Source: Candidatus Dormiibacterota bacterium
GTDB taxonomy: Bacteria; Chloroflexota; Dormibacteria; Aeolococcales; Aeolococcaceae
Direction of reading: 5' to 3'
Assembly: GCA_003153215.1 (NCBI GenBank)
Contig: PLXL01000204.1
Location: 7,657-33,454 of the forward strand
Length of the DNA stretch: 25,798 nt
The position numbers and the translations under genes were made by a program. Under the pieces are notes generated by a model, which did no database searches, was not told where the DNA came from, and saw nothing but the letters and a program-made list of their open reading frames with translations. Positions 14,581-22,532 of this stretch are shown piece after piece. Each line of letters starts with the position of its first letter. Within the stretch, counting starts at the first letter, position 1.

Positions 14581-16059
14581 ATGGACGACGAGCGGATGCA
14601 CGAGGAGTGCGGGCTCTTCGGGGTCTTCGCACCGGGGGAGGATGTCGCCAACCTCACCTACTTCGGCCTGTACGCGCTGCAGCATCGCGGGCAGGAATCC
14701 GCCGGCATCGCGGTGAGCAACCGCCTCGACATCCTCATGCACAAGGAGATGGGCCTGGTCGCCCAGGTCTTCGATACCGAGGTCATGGGCCGGCTGGTCG
14801 GTGACATTGCGATCGGGCACACCCGCTACAGCACCACCGGCAGCCCGCGCCTCCCCAACGCCCAGCCGATGCGTTTCGAGCACAGCCAGATCGGCCCGGT
14901 CGTCCTGGCCCACAACGGCAACCTCATCAACGCCGGGGAGATCCGCTCGGAGCTCGCCGGGGAGGGCGTCGAGTTCCTCTCCACGAGCGATACCGAGGTG
15001 CTGGGACGCCTCCTGGTGCGCACCCCCGGCCGCACCCTCGACGCTGCCCTCCAGCGCGCCCTGCCCCGGGTGCACGGCGCCTACTGCCTGCTCTTCCTGA
15101 CCCGCGACTCCCTGGTCGCCGCTCGGGATCCGCTCGGGATCCGGCCCCTCTGCCTGGGCCGCTACGGCGATCCCGAGGCGGCAGGCGGCTCCGGCTACAT
15201 CGTCGCCAGCGAGACCTGCGCCCTCGACGTGGTCGGTGCAAACTTCATCTGCGAGATCGATCCCGGTGAGATCGTGACCATCGACGCCTCCGGGATGCGC
15301 AGCAGCAGGATCCCTGCCGACGCGCCCAAGCCGGCCATGTGCTCCTTCGAGTTCATCTACTTTGCCCGGCCCGACTCGGTGATGCAGGGGAGGTCGCTCT
15401 ACGAGGCACGCCGCCAGATGGGTCGCGAGCTCGCGCGCGAGGCACCGGTGGACGCCGATGTGGTCATCACCCTTCCCGACTCCGGGACTCCCGCAGCCAT
15501 CGGGTTCGCTGAGGAGACGGGCGTCCACTTCGAGGAGGGGATGATCAAGTCCCGGTACATCACCCGGACCTTCATCCAGCCCTCGCAGCGGCTCCGGGAG
15601 TCGGGCATCCGACTCAAGTTCAACCCGATGCGCCACGTGCTCGAGGGGCAGCGGGTGGCCCTCGTCGACGACTCGATCGTCCGGGGCACGACCAGCAAGC
15701 GGATCGTCGACGAGCTGCGCCGGGCCGGCGCGGCCGAGGTGCACATGCGAATCGCATCCCCTCCCATCATGTGGCCCTGCTTCATGGGCATCGACATCGC
15801 CTCGCGCAATGAGCTGATCGCCGCCGGTCATACCGAGGAGGAGGTGGGGCAGCTGGTCGGGGCGGACACCCTCCGCTACCTCAGCATTGCGGGGCTGCGC
15901 CGGTCCATGGGCGACCCCGCGGGCCGTGGATTCTGCTTCGCCTGCTTCACGGGCGATTACCCGGTTCGCGTCCCCCAGCAGCTGGAGATGGACAAGATGG
16001 CGATGGAGCGCGTGGACGCTCCCGCCGAGCCGTCCCGGGCCCTTGCCCAACTCACCTGA
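14581..16059 (+). CDS. purF: Amidophosphoribosyltransferase (glutamine PRPP amidotransferase)
   Basis: A 492-residue enzyme for the first committed step, PRPP plus glutamine to phosphoribosylamine. The N-terminal glutaminase nucleophile is Cys10 in HEECGLFGVF, exposed after removal of a short propeptide (nine residues from ATG 14581, 25 from GTG 14533). The C-terminal phosphoribosyltransferase domain has the PRPP motif VALVDDSIVRGTTS (about 360-373). Cysteines matching the 4Fe-4S ligands of the B. subtilis enzyme are present: Cys254 (AMCSFEFIYFARP), Cys400 (PCFMGID), and Cys452 and Cys455 (FCFACFTGDYP), so this is the oxygen-sensitive iron-sulfur type. ATG 14581 has no Shine-Dalgarno, so GTG 14533 remains possible. 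The wording of the N-terminal domain is closest to actinobacterial PurF. Confidence 0.95.
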   Translation: MDDERMHEECGLFGVFAPGEDVANLTYFGLYALQHRGQESAGIAVSNRLDILMHKEMGLVAQVFDTEVMGRLVGDIAIGHTRYSTTGSPRLPNAQPMRFEHSQIGPVVLAHNGNLINAGEIRSELAGEGVEFLSTSDTEVLGRLLVRTPGRTLDAALQRALPRVHGAYCLLFLTRDSLVAARDPLGIRPLCLGRYGDPEAAGGSGYIVASETCALDVVGANFICEIDPGEIVTIDASGMRSSRIPADAPKPAMCSFEFIYFARPDSVMQGRSLYEARRQMGRELAREAPVDADVVITLPDSGTPAAIGFAEETGVHFEEGMIKSRYITRTFIQPSQRLRESGIRLKFNPMRHVLEGQRVALVDDSIVRGTTSKRIVDELRRAGAAEVHMRIASPPIMWPCFMGIDIASRNELIAAGHTEEEVGQLVGADTLRYLSIAGLRRSMGDPAGRGFCFACFTGDYPVRVPQQLEMDKMAMERVDAPAEPSRALAQLT

Positions 16060-16176
16060 GGGGTCCGCGTCGGAGCGGCGCTAACATCGCGAACGAGAAC
16101 GCGGCACCTCCCCACCGGGCGACAGCGCCCCGGGCATGACGGTCCCGCCGCAGACGTTATCTGGAGACAGCGGAGC

Positions 16177-17358
16177 ATGGGCGACGATCGGCCGGCCGGC
16201 GATCCCGGGACGGGTGCCACACCTGGGCAGACGAGTGGCCAGGGGGTCCCCCCCCCGCAGCCGCCGCCATGGGGCTGGTCCAGCCCGCCACCCGGTTGGG
16301 GCCCGCCACCCTGGGCAGGCGGCACGCCGGGGTGGGGACCCGCTGGAGCGCCCGGGGGGCCCCCCGCCTGGGCGCCACCGCCGCCGCCGCCCGGCTGGGG
16401 CGGGCCGGGTTCCGGGCCATGGTCCGGCCAACCGGGATCCGCGCCGCCGCCATCGGGATCGGCCTTGCCCACCCCCCACCGGGGGCGGAGGCTGCTTGCC
16501 CTGGTGCTCGGCGCCGTCCTGATCGCGGCCGCGGTCGGCATCCCCATCGCCATCCTCGTGAGCCGGGGTGGTGCGCCCAGCACCGTCCCCCCTCCCGTGG
16601 CGTCGCCAACCCCGAACCCGTCCCAGCGGGCGGCCGCGGCACAGGCGTCCGCCCTCTACGCGCAGGCGATGACGGCTGCCGAGCGGTCCGCCGGGCTCAC
16701 CTACAAGGCGAGCTCGTCCGGGAGCGGGGCGACGCTCACCGTCACCGGCGTCGCCGGGCAGGATGACGGCAGCCAGGTGTTTGACCAGACGACCGCCTTC
16801 GGCCACGAACAGTTCAGCCTCCTGCTCGCCCCCGACCAGACCGTGTACTTCCAGGGCAATGCCGCCGCTGCCGAGGATCAGCTGGGGGTCTCCACGAGCG
16901 CGGCGCCCGGGTTCGCCGGGGAGTGGGTCTCGGTGCAGATCGGCGACGGGCCGTACACGGACCTGGAGGTCGGGATCACTGTCGGCTCGCAGCTCTCCGA
17001 GTCCCCGCTCGACGCCACCTCGACCGAGTCGGTCACCGGCTCCGGCGGCACCCAGCTGACCAGGATCCTCGGAACCGTGCTCGAGACGAGCACAGCCCCG
17101 GCGGGGACGGCCCACCTCGACATCTCGCCGACCACGCACCTCCCCGCCTCCTACGTCGTCTCCTACGGCGGTGGCGGTGGCACGGAGACGGAGACGTTCA
17201 GCGCGTGGGGGGCCGCTCCCTCGGTGACCGCGCCATCGACCGCTGTCGCCTGGTCCACTCTCACCACCTCCGAACCCCCGCAGGGGTACGGCAGCGGCCA
17301 GACGCCCACCGCGGCTCCCACACCGACGCCGACCCCGGGGGCCGGAGCGTCCACCTAA
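16177..17358 (+). CDS. Proline-rich single-pass membrane protein of unknown function, inserted between purF and purM
   Basis: A 393-residue protein. Residues 1-100 are rich in Pro, Gly and Trp (repeated PPPGWG/PPPW units) and should be cytoplasmic and disordered. A basic HRGRR precedes a single membrane helix (about 105-128). The outside part starts with a Pro/Ser linker, then a globular domain (about 150-350) of beta-rich character containing 'LAPDQTVYFQGNA' and 'GEWVSVQIGDGP'. This layout is like secreted LppX/LprG-type carrier domains of actinobacteria, but the resemblance is weak. It ends in a Thr/Pro-rich tail. GGAG occurs 10 bases upstream and again one base from ATG 16177. Nothing links it to purine synthesis except its position. 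It is a real gene by composition and domain order; its function is unknown. Confidence 0.7.
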   Translation: MGDDRPAGDPGTGATPGQTSGQGVPPPQPPPWGWSSPPPGWGPPPWAGGTPGWGPAGAPGGPPAWAPPPPPPGWGGPGSGPWSGQPGSAPPPSGSALPTPHRGRRLLALVLGAVLIAAAVGIPIAILVSRGGAPSTVPPPVASPTPNPSQRAAAAQASALYAQAMTAAERSAGLTYKASSSGSGATLTVTGVAGQDDGSQVFDQTTAFGHEQFSLLLAPDQTVYFQGNAAAAEDQLGVSTSAAPGFAGEWVSVQIGDGPYTDLEVGITVGSQLSESPLDATSTESVTGSGGTQLTRILGTVLETSTAPAGTAHLDISPTTHLPASYVVSYGGGGGTETETFSAWGAAPSVTAPSTAVAWSTLTTSEPPQGYGSGQTPTAAPTPTPTPGAGAST

Positions 17359-17398
17359 CCCGCGGCCCCTCGCAGCGCGCCGCTCTCCCCCGGTTACG

Positions 17399-17404
17399 TA
17401 GACT
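17399..17404 (+). promoter_or_regulatory. Candidate -10 element of purM
   Basis: TAGACT lies nine bases before ATG 17414, similar to the TAGAAT before purB. GGAG touches the purM ATG with no spacer, so a leaderless start is possible. No clear -35 was found. Confidence 0.28.
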
Positions 17405-17413
17405 GCCGCGGAG

Positions 17414-18442
17414 ATGGGAGATCTGCGGTACGCGGACGCTGGCGTGGACATCGACGAGGGCGACCGCGCCGTCAGGCTGATCAAGCAGGCGGTCACCGCC
17501 ACCCACGGCCCCGAGGTGCTCGGTGGGATCGGGGCCTTCAGTGGTCTCTTCGCGTTTGACCCGCTGCGCTGGAAGCAGCCGGTCCTGGCGGCGAGCACGG
17601 ATTCCGTGGGGACCAAGGTGAAGGTGGCGATCGCCGCGGGCCGCTACCGGGGCATCGGCATCGACCTGGTCAACCACTGCGTCAACGACATCCTCTGCAG
17701 CGGCGCCGAGCCACTCCTCTTCCTCGACTACTTCGCCACCGGCCGCCTCTCGCCGGAGCGCCTCGCCGAGGTGGTCGGTGGTGCCGCGTCAGCCTGTGGA
17801 GAGGCCGGCTGCGCCCTGGTGGGCGGGGAGACCGCCGAGCTGCCCGGCCTCTATGCGCTCGGTGACTTCGACATCGCCGGTTTCATCGTCGGCTGCGTCG
17901 AGCGTGACGAGATCATCGACGGGCACCGCATCGAGGTCGGCGACTCCGTTCTCGGGCTCCCGAGCAGCGGCCTCCACACCAACGGCTACTCGCTGGTACG
18001 GCACATCCTGGCGGAGCGCGAGATCGGGTGGGATGCCGTCCTGCCGGGCACCACGGCCCCAATCGCCGATCTTCTGTTGGAGCCCCACCGCTCCTACCTC
18101 CCGGCGATCCGCGAGCTCCGCTCGCGGGTGGAGATCCGCGGCCTTGCCCACATCACTGGGGGCGGTCTGCTCGGCAACGTGCCCCGGATACTCCCTGCTG
18201 GGATGGCGGCCCGGATCGAGCGGGACGCGTGGGAGGTTCCGGCGCTCTTCACCGCCCTGGAGGCGGTGGGCGGGGTCCGGGCGGAGGAGATGTGGCGGAC
18301 CTTCAACATGGGGATCGGCATGGTCGTGGTCGTGCCCGCCGCCGCGGCTCCCGCGGCCGGCGTCTCCGCCGCCGGTCTTCCCCTCATCCCCCTCGGTGAG
18401 ATCGTCGATGCCAGGGACGGTCACCAAGTCGTCCTCCAATGA
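17414..18442 (+). CDS. purM: Phosphoribosylformylglycinamidine cyclo-ligase (AIR synthetase)
   Basis: A 342-residue enzyme that closes FGAM to AIR with ATP. It shares its fold with PurL. Conserved stretches are the N-terminal YADAGVDIDEGDRAV, the loop VLAASTDSVGTKVKVAI, NHCVNDILCSGAEPLLFLDYFATG, GGETAELPGLY, LPSSGLHTNGYSLVR and AHITGGGLLGNVPRILP, all typical. Length is normal. It restarts the purine series after the unrelated membrane-protein gene. The stop overlaps the purN start as ATGA. Confidence 0.96.
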   Translation: MGDLRYADAGVDIDEGDRAVRLIKQAVTATHGPEVLGGIGAFSGLFAFDPLRWKQPVLAASTDSVGTKVKVAIAAGRYRGIGIDLVNHCVNDILCSGAEPLLFLDYFATGRLSPERLAEVVGGAASACGEAGCALVGGETAELPGLYALGDFDIAGFIVGCVERDEIIDGHRIEVGDSVLGLPSSGLHTNGYSLVRHILAEREIGWDAVLPGTTAPIADLLLEPHRSYLPAIRELRSRVEIRGLAHITGGGLLGNVPRILPAGMAARIERDAWEVPALFTALEAVGGVRAEEMWRTFNMGIGMVVVVPAAAAPAAGVSAAGLPLIPLGEIVDARDGHQVVLQ

Positions 18443-19110
18443 GCGCGGGGGTCCGGATCGGAGTCCTGGTCTCCGGCCGCGGGAGCAACCTCGCGGCTCT
18501 CTGCGCCGCGGCGGCGTCCCCCGGCTTCCCAGCCCGGGTCGCCCTGGTGATCAGCAACCGGCGCGATGCCGTCGCCCTGGAGGTCGCCGGCCGGTGGGGT
18601 GTCCCCGCCGAGGTGATGCCGCTCAGCCACTACGGCCATGACGACCGCGCCCGCGACCGCGCGCTGCGCGATCGACTCCACCTGGCCGGCGTCGAGCTGG
18701 TGGTCTGCGCCGGGTACAACCGCATCCTCACCGACGAGTTCCTGGCCGCCTTCCCGGATTCCATCCTGAACGTCCACCCGTCGCTGCTCCCCGCTTTCGC
18801 AGGTGGCATGCACGCGGTCGAGGCTGCGCTGGACCACGGTGTCAAGATCAGCGGCTGCACCGTCCAGCTCCTGGAGCCGGGCATCACGGACGGTGGACCG
18901 ATCATCCTTCAGCGCGCGGTGCCGGTCCTCGAGGACGACACTGCCGAGAGCCTGCGCGAGCGCATCCATGAGCAGGAGTGGGTCGCGGTCCCCGAGGCCG
19001 TGAGGCTCTGGTGTGAGGGACGGATCCGCCGGGAGGGTCGCGTGGTCAGGATTACCGCCGCACCCCGCGCGACGGACGCGCCGCCCACTCAGGCAGACTC
19101 ACTCACGTGA
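18439..19110 (+). CDS. purN: Phosphoribosylglycinamide formyltransferase (folate-dependent)
   Basis: A 223-residue GAR transformylase using 10-formyltetrahydrofolate. The catalytic residues known from E. coli are present: Asn111 and His113 in ILNVHPSLLPAF, and Asp151 in GITDGGPIILQ. The N-terminal loop RIGVLVSGRGSNLAAL binds the phosphate of GAR. The protein has a C-terminal tail of about 20 residues (ATDAPPTQADSLT) beyond the common length, part of it lying just before the overlap with purH. ATG 18439 overlaps the purM stop, and the purH GTG overlaps its own stop (GTGA). Confidence 0.95.
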   Translation: MSAGVRIGVLVSGRGSNLAALCAAAASPGFPARVALVISNRRDAVALEVAGRWGVPAEVMPLSHYGHDDRARDRALRDRLHLAGVELVVCAGYNRILTDEFLAAFPDSILNVHPSLLPAFAGGMHAVEAALDHGVKISGCTVQLLEPGITDGGPIILQRAVPVLEDDTAESLRERIHEQEWVAVPEAVRLWCEGRIRREGRVVRITAAPRATDAPPTQADSLT

Positions 19111-20630
19111 GAGCCCTCATCGGCGTCAGCGACAAGACCGGGCTCTCTGACTTCGCCGGCGGGCTCCACGAGGCCGGGGTGGAGCTGATCGCCACCGGCG
19201 GCACCGCCAAGGCCCTCGCGGATGCCGGTATCCCGGTGCGCCAGGTCAGCGAGGTCACCGGAGCACCCGAGATGCTGGACGGCCGGGTCAAGACCCTCCA
19301 TCCAGCCATCCACGCCGGCATTCTCGCCCGCCGCGACCTCCCCGAGCACATGAGCGCCCTCGCCGACCACGGCTATGCGCCGATCGACCTGGTGGTGGTC
19401 AACCTCTACCCGTTCGCCGCCACCGTCGCTTCCGGCGCGGACCGTGAGACGGTGGTGGAGAACATCGACATCGGCGGTCCCACCATGATCCGGGCGGCCG
19501 CCAAGAACAGCGACTCGGTGGCGGTCGTGGTCTCACCCTCCCAGTACGACGAGGTCCTAGCCGAGATCCGGGAGGCCGGCGCGGTGAGCGTGGCCACCAA
19601 CCGGCGGCTGGCCGCCGAGGCCTTTGCACACGTGGCCGCCTACGACACCGCGGTCGCCGACTGGCTCGCCGCCGACTACTCCGGCGGGCCGATGCGCCGG
19701 TACTTCACCACCGGGGGGCCCCTCATCGCCGAGCTGCGCTACGGGGAGAACCCCCATCAGCGGGGGGCCGTCTATGCCGTGCCGGGGGTCCCCGGGGGCG
19801 TCGCCCATGCCCGCCAGCTGCAGGGCCCGGCTCTCAGCTTCACCAACTGGCTGGACGCCGACGCCGCCGCCAACCTGGTTGCCGAGTTCGCCGAACCGGC
19901 TGCCGGCGTGATCAAGCACACCAACCCGTGCGGATTCGCCACCGGGGACTCTCCGCTCGACGCCTACCGCCGCGCCCACGACTGCGACCCGCGCTCGGCC
20001 TACGGGGGCATCGTGGCTCTCAACCGCACGCTCGACCTCGCCACCGCCCAGGAGCTGGCCAAGACCTTCCTGGAGATCGTCATCTGCCCCGGCATCGACG
20101 GTGATGCGGCCGCCCGGCTGGCACGCCGCGAGCGCCTCCGCGTCCTGGTCCTGGACCGTCCCGACTGCGCCGCCGCCTACGACGTCCGCAGCCTGAGCGG
20201 AGGACTGCTGGTGCAGACCCGCGACCGGGTGTCGGCGGATCGGGCGTCGATGACCGTCGCATCGAAGCGGCAGCCGACCGAGGCGGAGTGGGGCGACCTG
20301 CTGGTGGCCTGGCGGGTCTGCCGTCACGTGAAGTCCAACGCCATCGTCATCGTCGGCGACCGTATGGCGCTGGGTGTCGGTGCGGGACAGATGTCCCGAG
20401 TTGAGGCGGCGGAACTCGCCGTCGCGCGCGCCGGCGAGCGGGTGACTGGCACCGTGGCTGCGAGCGACGCCTTCTTCCCGCTTCCCGACGGCCTGGAGAC
20501 CCTGGGCAGGGCCGGCGTCGGCGCCGTCATCCACCCCGGCGGGTCCAAGAACGACGCCGAGGTCACCGCCGCAGCCGACGCCCTCGGGATGTCAGTCATC
20601 CTGACGGGCGAGCGCCACTTCCGCCACTGA
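19107..20630 (+). CDS. purH: Bifunctional AICAR transformylase / IMP cyclohydrolase
   Basis: A 507-residue enzyme for the last two steps to IMP. The N-terminal cyclohydrolase (MGS-like) domain starts ALIGVSDKTGLSDFA and includes LIATGGTAKAL, GRVKTLHPAIHAGILAR and NLYPFAATV. The C-terminal transformylase domain has ELRYGENPHQRGAVY, the catalytic Lys-His pair in VIKHTNPCGFATG, and the ending IHPGGSKNDAEVTAAAD...GERHFRH. The GTG start 19107 shares GTGA with the purN stop. It is the last gene of the purine run; no obvious terminator with a T-run follows. Confidence 0.96.
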   Translation: MRALIGVSDKTGLSDFAGGLHEAGVELIATGGTAKALADAGIPVRQVSEVTGAPEMLDGRVKTLHPAIHAGILARRDLPEHMSALADHGYAPIDLVVVNLYPFAATVASGADRETVVENIDIGGPTMIRAAAKNSDSVAVVVSPSQYDEVLAEIREAGAVSVATNRRLAAEAFAHVAAYDTAVADWLAADYSGGPMRRYFTTGGPLIAELRYGENPHQRGAVYAVPGVPGGVAHARQLQGPALSFTNWLDADAAANLVAEFAEPAAGVIKHTNPCGFATGDSPLDAYRRAHDCDPRSAYGGIVALNRTLDLATAQELAKTFLEIVICPGIDGDAAARLARRERLRVLVLDRPDCAAAYDVRSLSGGLLVQTRDRVSADRASMTVASKRQPTEAEWGDLLVAWRVCRHVKSNAIVIVGDRMALGVGAGQMSRVEAAELAVARAGERVTGTVAASDAFFPLPDGLETLGRAGVGAVIHPGGSKNDAEVTAAADALGMSVILTGERHFRH

Positions 20631-20983
20631 GGCGGCGGCGCCGAGGACGTCCATGGCTGCGTCGGCTGGTGCGCCGGCTCGGTCACGCACCTCAGTGCGC
20701 TCCTCGCCGTGCTCCTTGCCTCCTTGCCCTGAACGCCCCCGGGGGCGCCGCCGCAGGTTCGTCTGCCGAGGCCAGAAGGCCCCATTCGGGCCTGTGACGG
20801 ACGGTCTGACGCCCGGGTCGCGATCCTGCAACGCGGGGAGATGCCGCGATGACGGACCTATGATCGAGCTCCCCCGTGTCGGGGGTATCCGGGTGTCACA
20901 ACGGGGCGGATGATGCAGAGAGCCTGGGCGTTTGATCACCTTTCGGTGCCCGTGGGCAGCATTGCGCACTGCGCCGGTGGCGC
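20631..20983. other. 353-bp non-coding gap with GC-rich palindromes
   Basis: No convincing gene: the open frames here have Arg/Pro/Ser-rich shadow composition. The region holds a perfect 14-base palindrome CGCCCCCGGGGGCG (20734-20747), a hairpin AGGCCC-CATTC-GGGCCT (20777-20793), CGCGG-GGAGATG-CCGCG (20832-20848) and CCCCCG-TGT-CGGGGG (20871-20885). These may terminate the purine transcript or belong to an untranslated leader or small RNA. None is followed by a T-run. No known RNA family was recognised. Confidence 0.4.
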
Positions 20984-21895
20984 GTGACCCAGGGAGCCGC
21001 GAGGCCGAACAGCGCCGGCTGGGATGTGACCGTCCAGCCGCTCCGTGACCCCCGTGGCAGGGTTGGCCACGTCGTCCAGACGGTGCGGGACGCGACCCCG
21101 GGGCGCGCCGAAGACGCGCGCGCGGGCGTCGCTGCCGACAGCGAGGAGCTCAGCTCGCTGCACCTCCGGCTGGACCGGCTGATGGCGCTCGACAAGCTGA
21201 AGTCGGACTTCATGAACCTGACCACCCACGAGCTGCGCTCCCCGCTCGCCATCGTGTACGGCTACCTCTCGATGATGGAGTCGGGCATGCTCGGCGAGCT
21301 GTCCGAGGGGCTGAGCGAGGCCGTCGGGTCGTCGATCCAGAGCGTCGAGCTGATGATGCAGCTGGTCACCGAGCTGGTCGAGATGGCCCGGCTCGACGAG
21401 ACCCGTCTCGCCCCGACGCGCGAGCCCGTCGAGCTTGCCGACATCGTCGCCGAAGCCGCCGTCAGGGTCGACGGCTCCGAGCGCCACCGCCTCAACCTGG
21501 ATCTCGGAACGGGCCCAGCGCCGGTGCTCGGCGATCGGGCTCAGCTCCTCCGGGTCTTTTCCAACCTCGTCGACAACGCGGTCAAGTACTCGCCGGATGG
21601 TGGCGAGATCGGGATCCGCCTGCGGCGGGTGGGCCGGCAGGTCGTCGTCGACATCCGTGACCAGGGGCTCGGCATCGCGCCCTCCGACATGGGCCGCCTC
21701 TTCACCCGCTTCGGCCGGATCGTGACCTCGGCCACAGAGGGGATCGGCGGCACGGGCCTGGGCCTCTACCTCTGCCGGGAGCTGGTCCGGAGGCTGGGTG
21801 GCGACGTCACCGCCACCTCGGTGGAGCGCCAGGGCTCCACCTTCACGGTGCGGCTGCCCGGTACGACCCGCGGGGTGGCGCGCTCCGCGAGCTGA
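20984..21895 (+). CDS. Soluble orphan histidine kinase with partial PAS-like N-terminus
   Basis: A 303-residue sensor-kinase core. Residues 12-37 (WDVTVQPLRDPRGRVGHVVQTVRD) look like the last strands of a PAS domain, but the front of that domain is missing: an in-frame stop lies at 20933-20935. A helical linker follows, then HisKA with the phospho-acceptor His82 in NLTTHELRSPL, and an HATPase domain with the N box NLVDNAVKYSP (194-204), the G1 box DIRDQGLGIAP, the F box LFTRFGR and the G2 box GTGLGLYLC. There is no membrane segment or sensor domain, and no response regulator nearby. It may be a truncated relic of a larger kinase or a cytoplasmic kinase. The GTG start at 20984 has no clear ribosome binding site. 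Confidence 0.82.
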   Translation: MTQGAARPNSAGWDVTVQPLRDPRGRVGHVVQTVRDATPGRAEDARAGVAADSEELSSLHLRLDRLMALDKLKSDFMNLTTHELRSPLAIVYGYLSMMESGMLGELSEGLSEAVGSSIQSVELMMQLVTELVEMARLDETRLAPTREPVELADIVAEAAVRVDGSERHRLNLDLGTGPAPVLGDRAQLLRVFSNLVDNAVKYSPDGGEIGIRLRRVGRQVVVDIRDQGLGIAPSDMGRLFTRFGRIVTSATEGIGGTGLGLYLCRELVRRLGGDVTATSVERQGSTFTVRLPGTTRGVARSAS

Positions 21896-21908
21896 GCTCC
21901 CGGTCCGG

Positions 21909-22433
21909 TCAGCTTGACGGCGCTCGCGACGCGCCTGGCTCTCCCCGGTCGGAACCGCGTATCTCCTGCGCCAGCCTCGCGGTCTCGACGGCTGCGAGAG
22001 CAGCGTCAGCCCCCTTGTTGCCGTGCTTGCCGCCCGCCCGCTCCATCGCCTGCTCGAGCGTCTCGGTGGTGAGCACGCCGAACCCGCAGGGCACCCGATG
22101 CTCCAGCGACACCCGGGCGACTCCCTGGGCGGCGCCGTCAGCGACCAGGTCGTAGTGGGTGGTCTCCCCCCGGATCACCGCGCCGAGGCAGACGATGGCG
22201 TCGGTACCTCCCGAGATCGCCACCTCCTGGACCACGAAGGGGATCTCCAAGCTCCCCGGCACCCAATGGACGGCGATGTCCCTCTCGGCCGCTCCGTGGC
22301 CGACCAGGGCGTCGATGGCACCCCTCAGAAGCCGCTGGGACACCACCTCGTTGAAGCGCGCCACCACGATCGCGACCCGCATCCCGGTGGCGTCCACACG
22401 GCTCCCGTCACTCCCTCCGTTGCCGACCTTCAT
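21909..22433 (-). CDS. ribH: 6,7-dimethyl-8-ribityllumazine synthase
   Basis: A 174-residue enzyme that joins the RibB product (dihydroxybutanone phosphate) and the pyrimidine from RibD to give lumazine; in many bacteria it forms a 60-subunit shell. Conserved parts are VARFNEVVSQRLLRGAIDAL, HWVPGSLEIPFV, GAVIRGETTHYDLVAD with the catalytic His, VPCGFGVLTTETLEQAMERAGGK and GNKGADAALAAVE. ATG 22433 has AGGA eight bases upstream; a later ATG (22382) would remove the usual N-terminal strand. It is last in the riboflavin operon, 99 bases after ribBA, and faces the histidine kinase with only 13 bases between the stops. Confidence 0.95.
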   Translation of the reverse strand: MKVGNGGSDGSRVDATGMRVAIVVARFNEVVSQRLLRGAIDALVGHGAAERDIAVHWVPGSLEIPFVVQEVAISGGTDAIVCLGAVIRGETTHYDLVADGAAQGVARVSLEHRVPCGFGVLTTETLEQAMERAGGKHGNKGADAALAAVETARLAQEIRGSDRGEPGASRAPSS

Positions 22434-22474
22434 GAGCGTGATCCTGTCACATCGCTGGCGCCGCGGACCCCGGG

Positions 22475-22486
22475 GGCAGGCCTGCC
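22475..22486. repeat. Perfect 12-base palindrome between ribBA and ribH
   Basis: GGCAGGCCTGCC lies in the 99-base gap. It could be a protein site or the top of a small hairpin. Nothing else in the gap is recognised. Confidence 0.3.
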
Positions 22487-22532
22487 GTCCGATTGCGGAG
22501 CGACGCCTCTCAGCCGGGCGGCCGACCGGCGA

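Noticed and set aside
20653..20913. 86-residue ORF in the gap after purH
   Set aside because: Arg/Ser/Pro/Gly-rich composition, no ribosome binding site, no domain.
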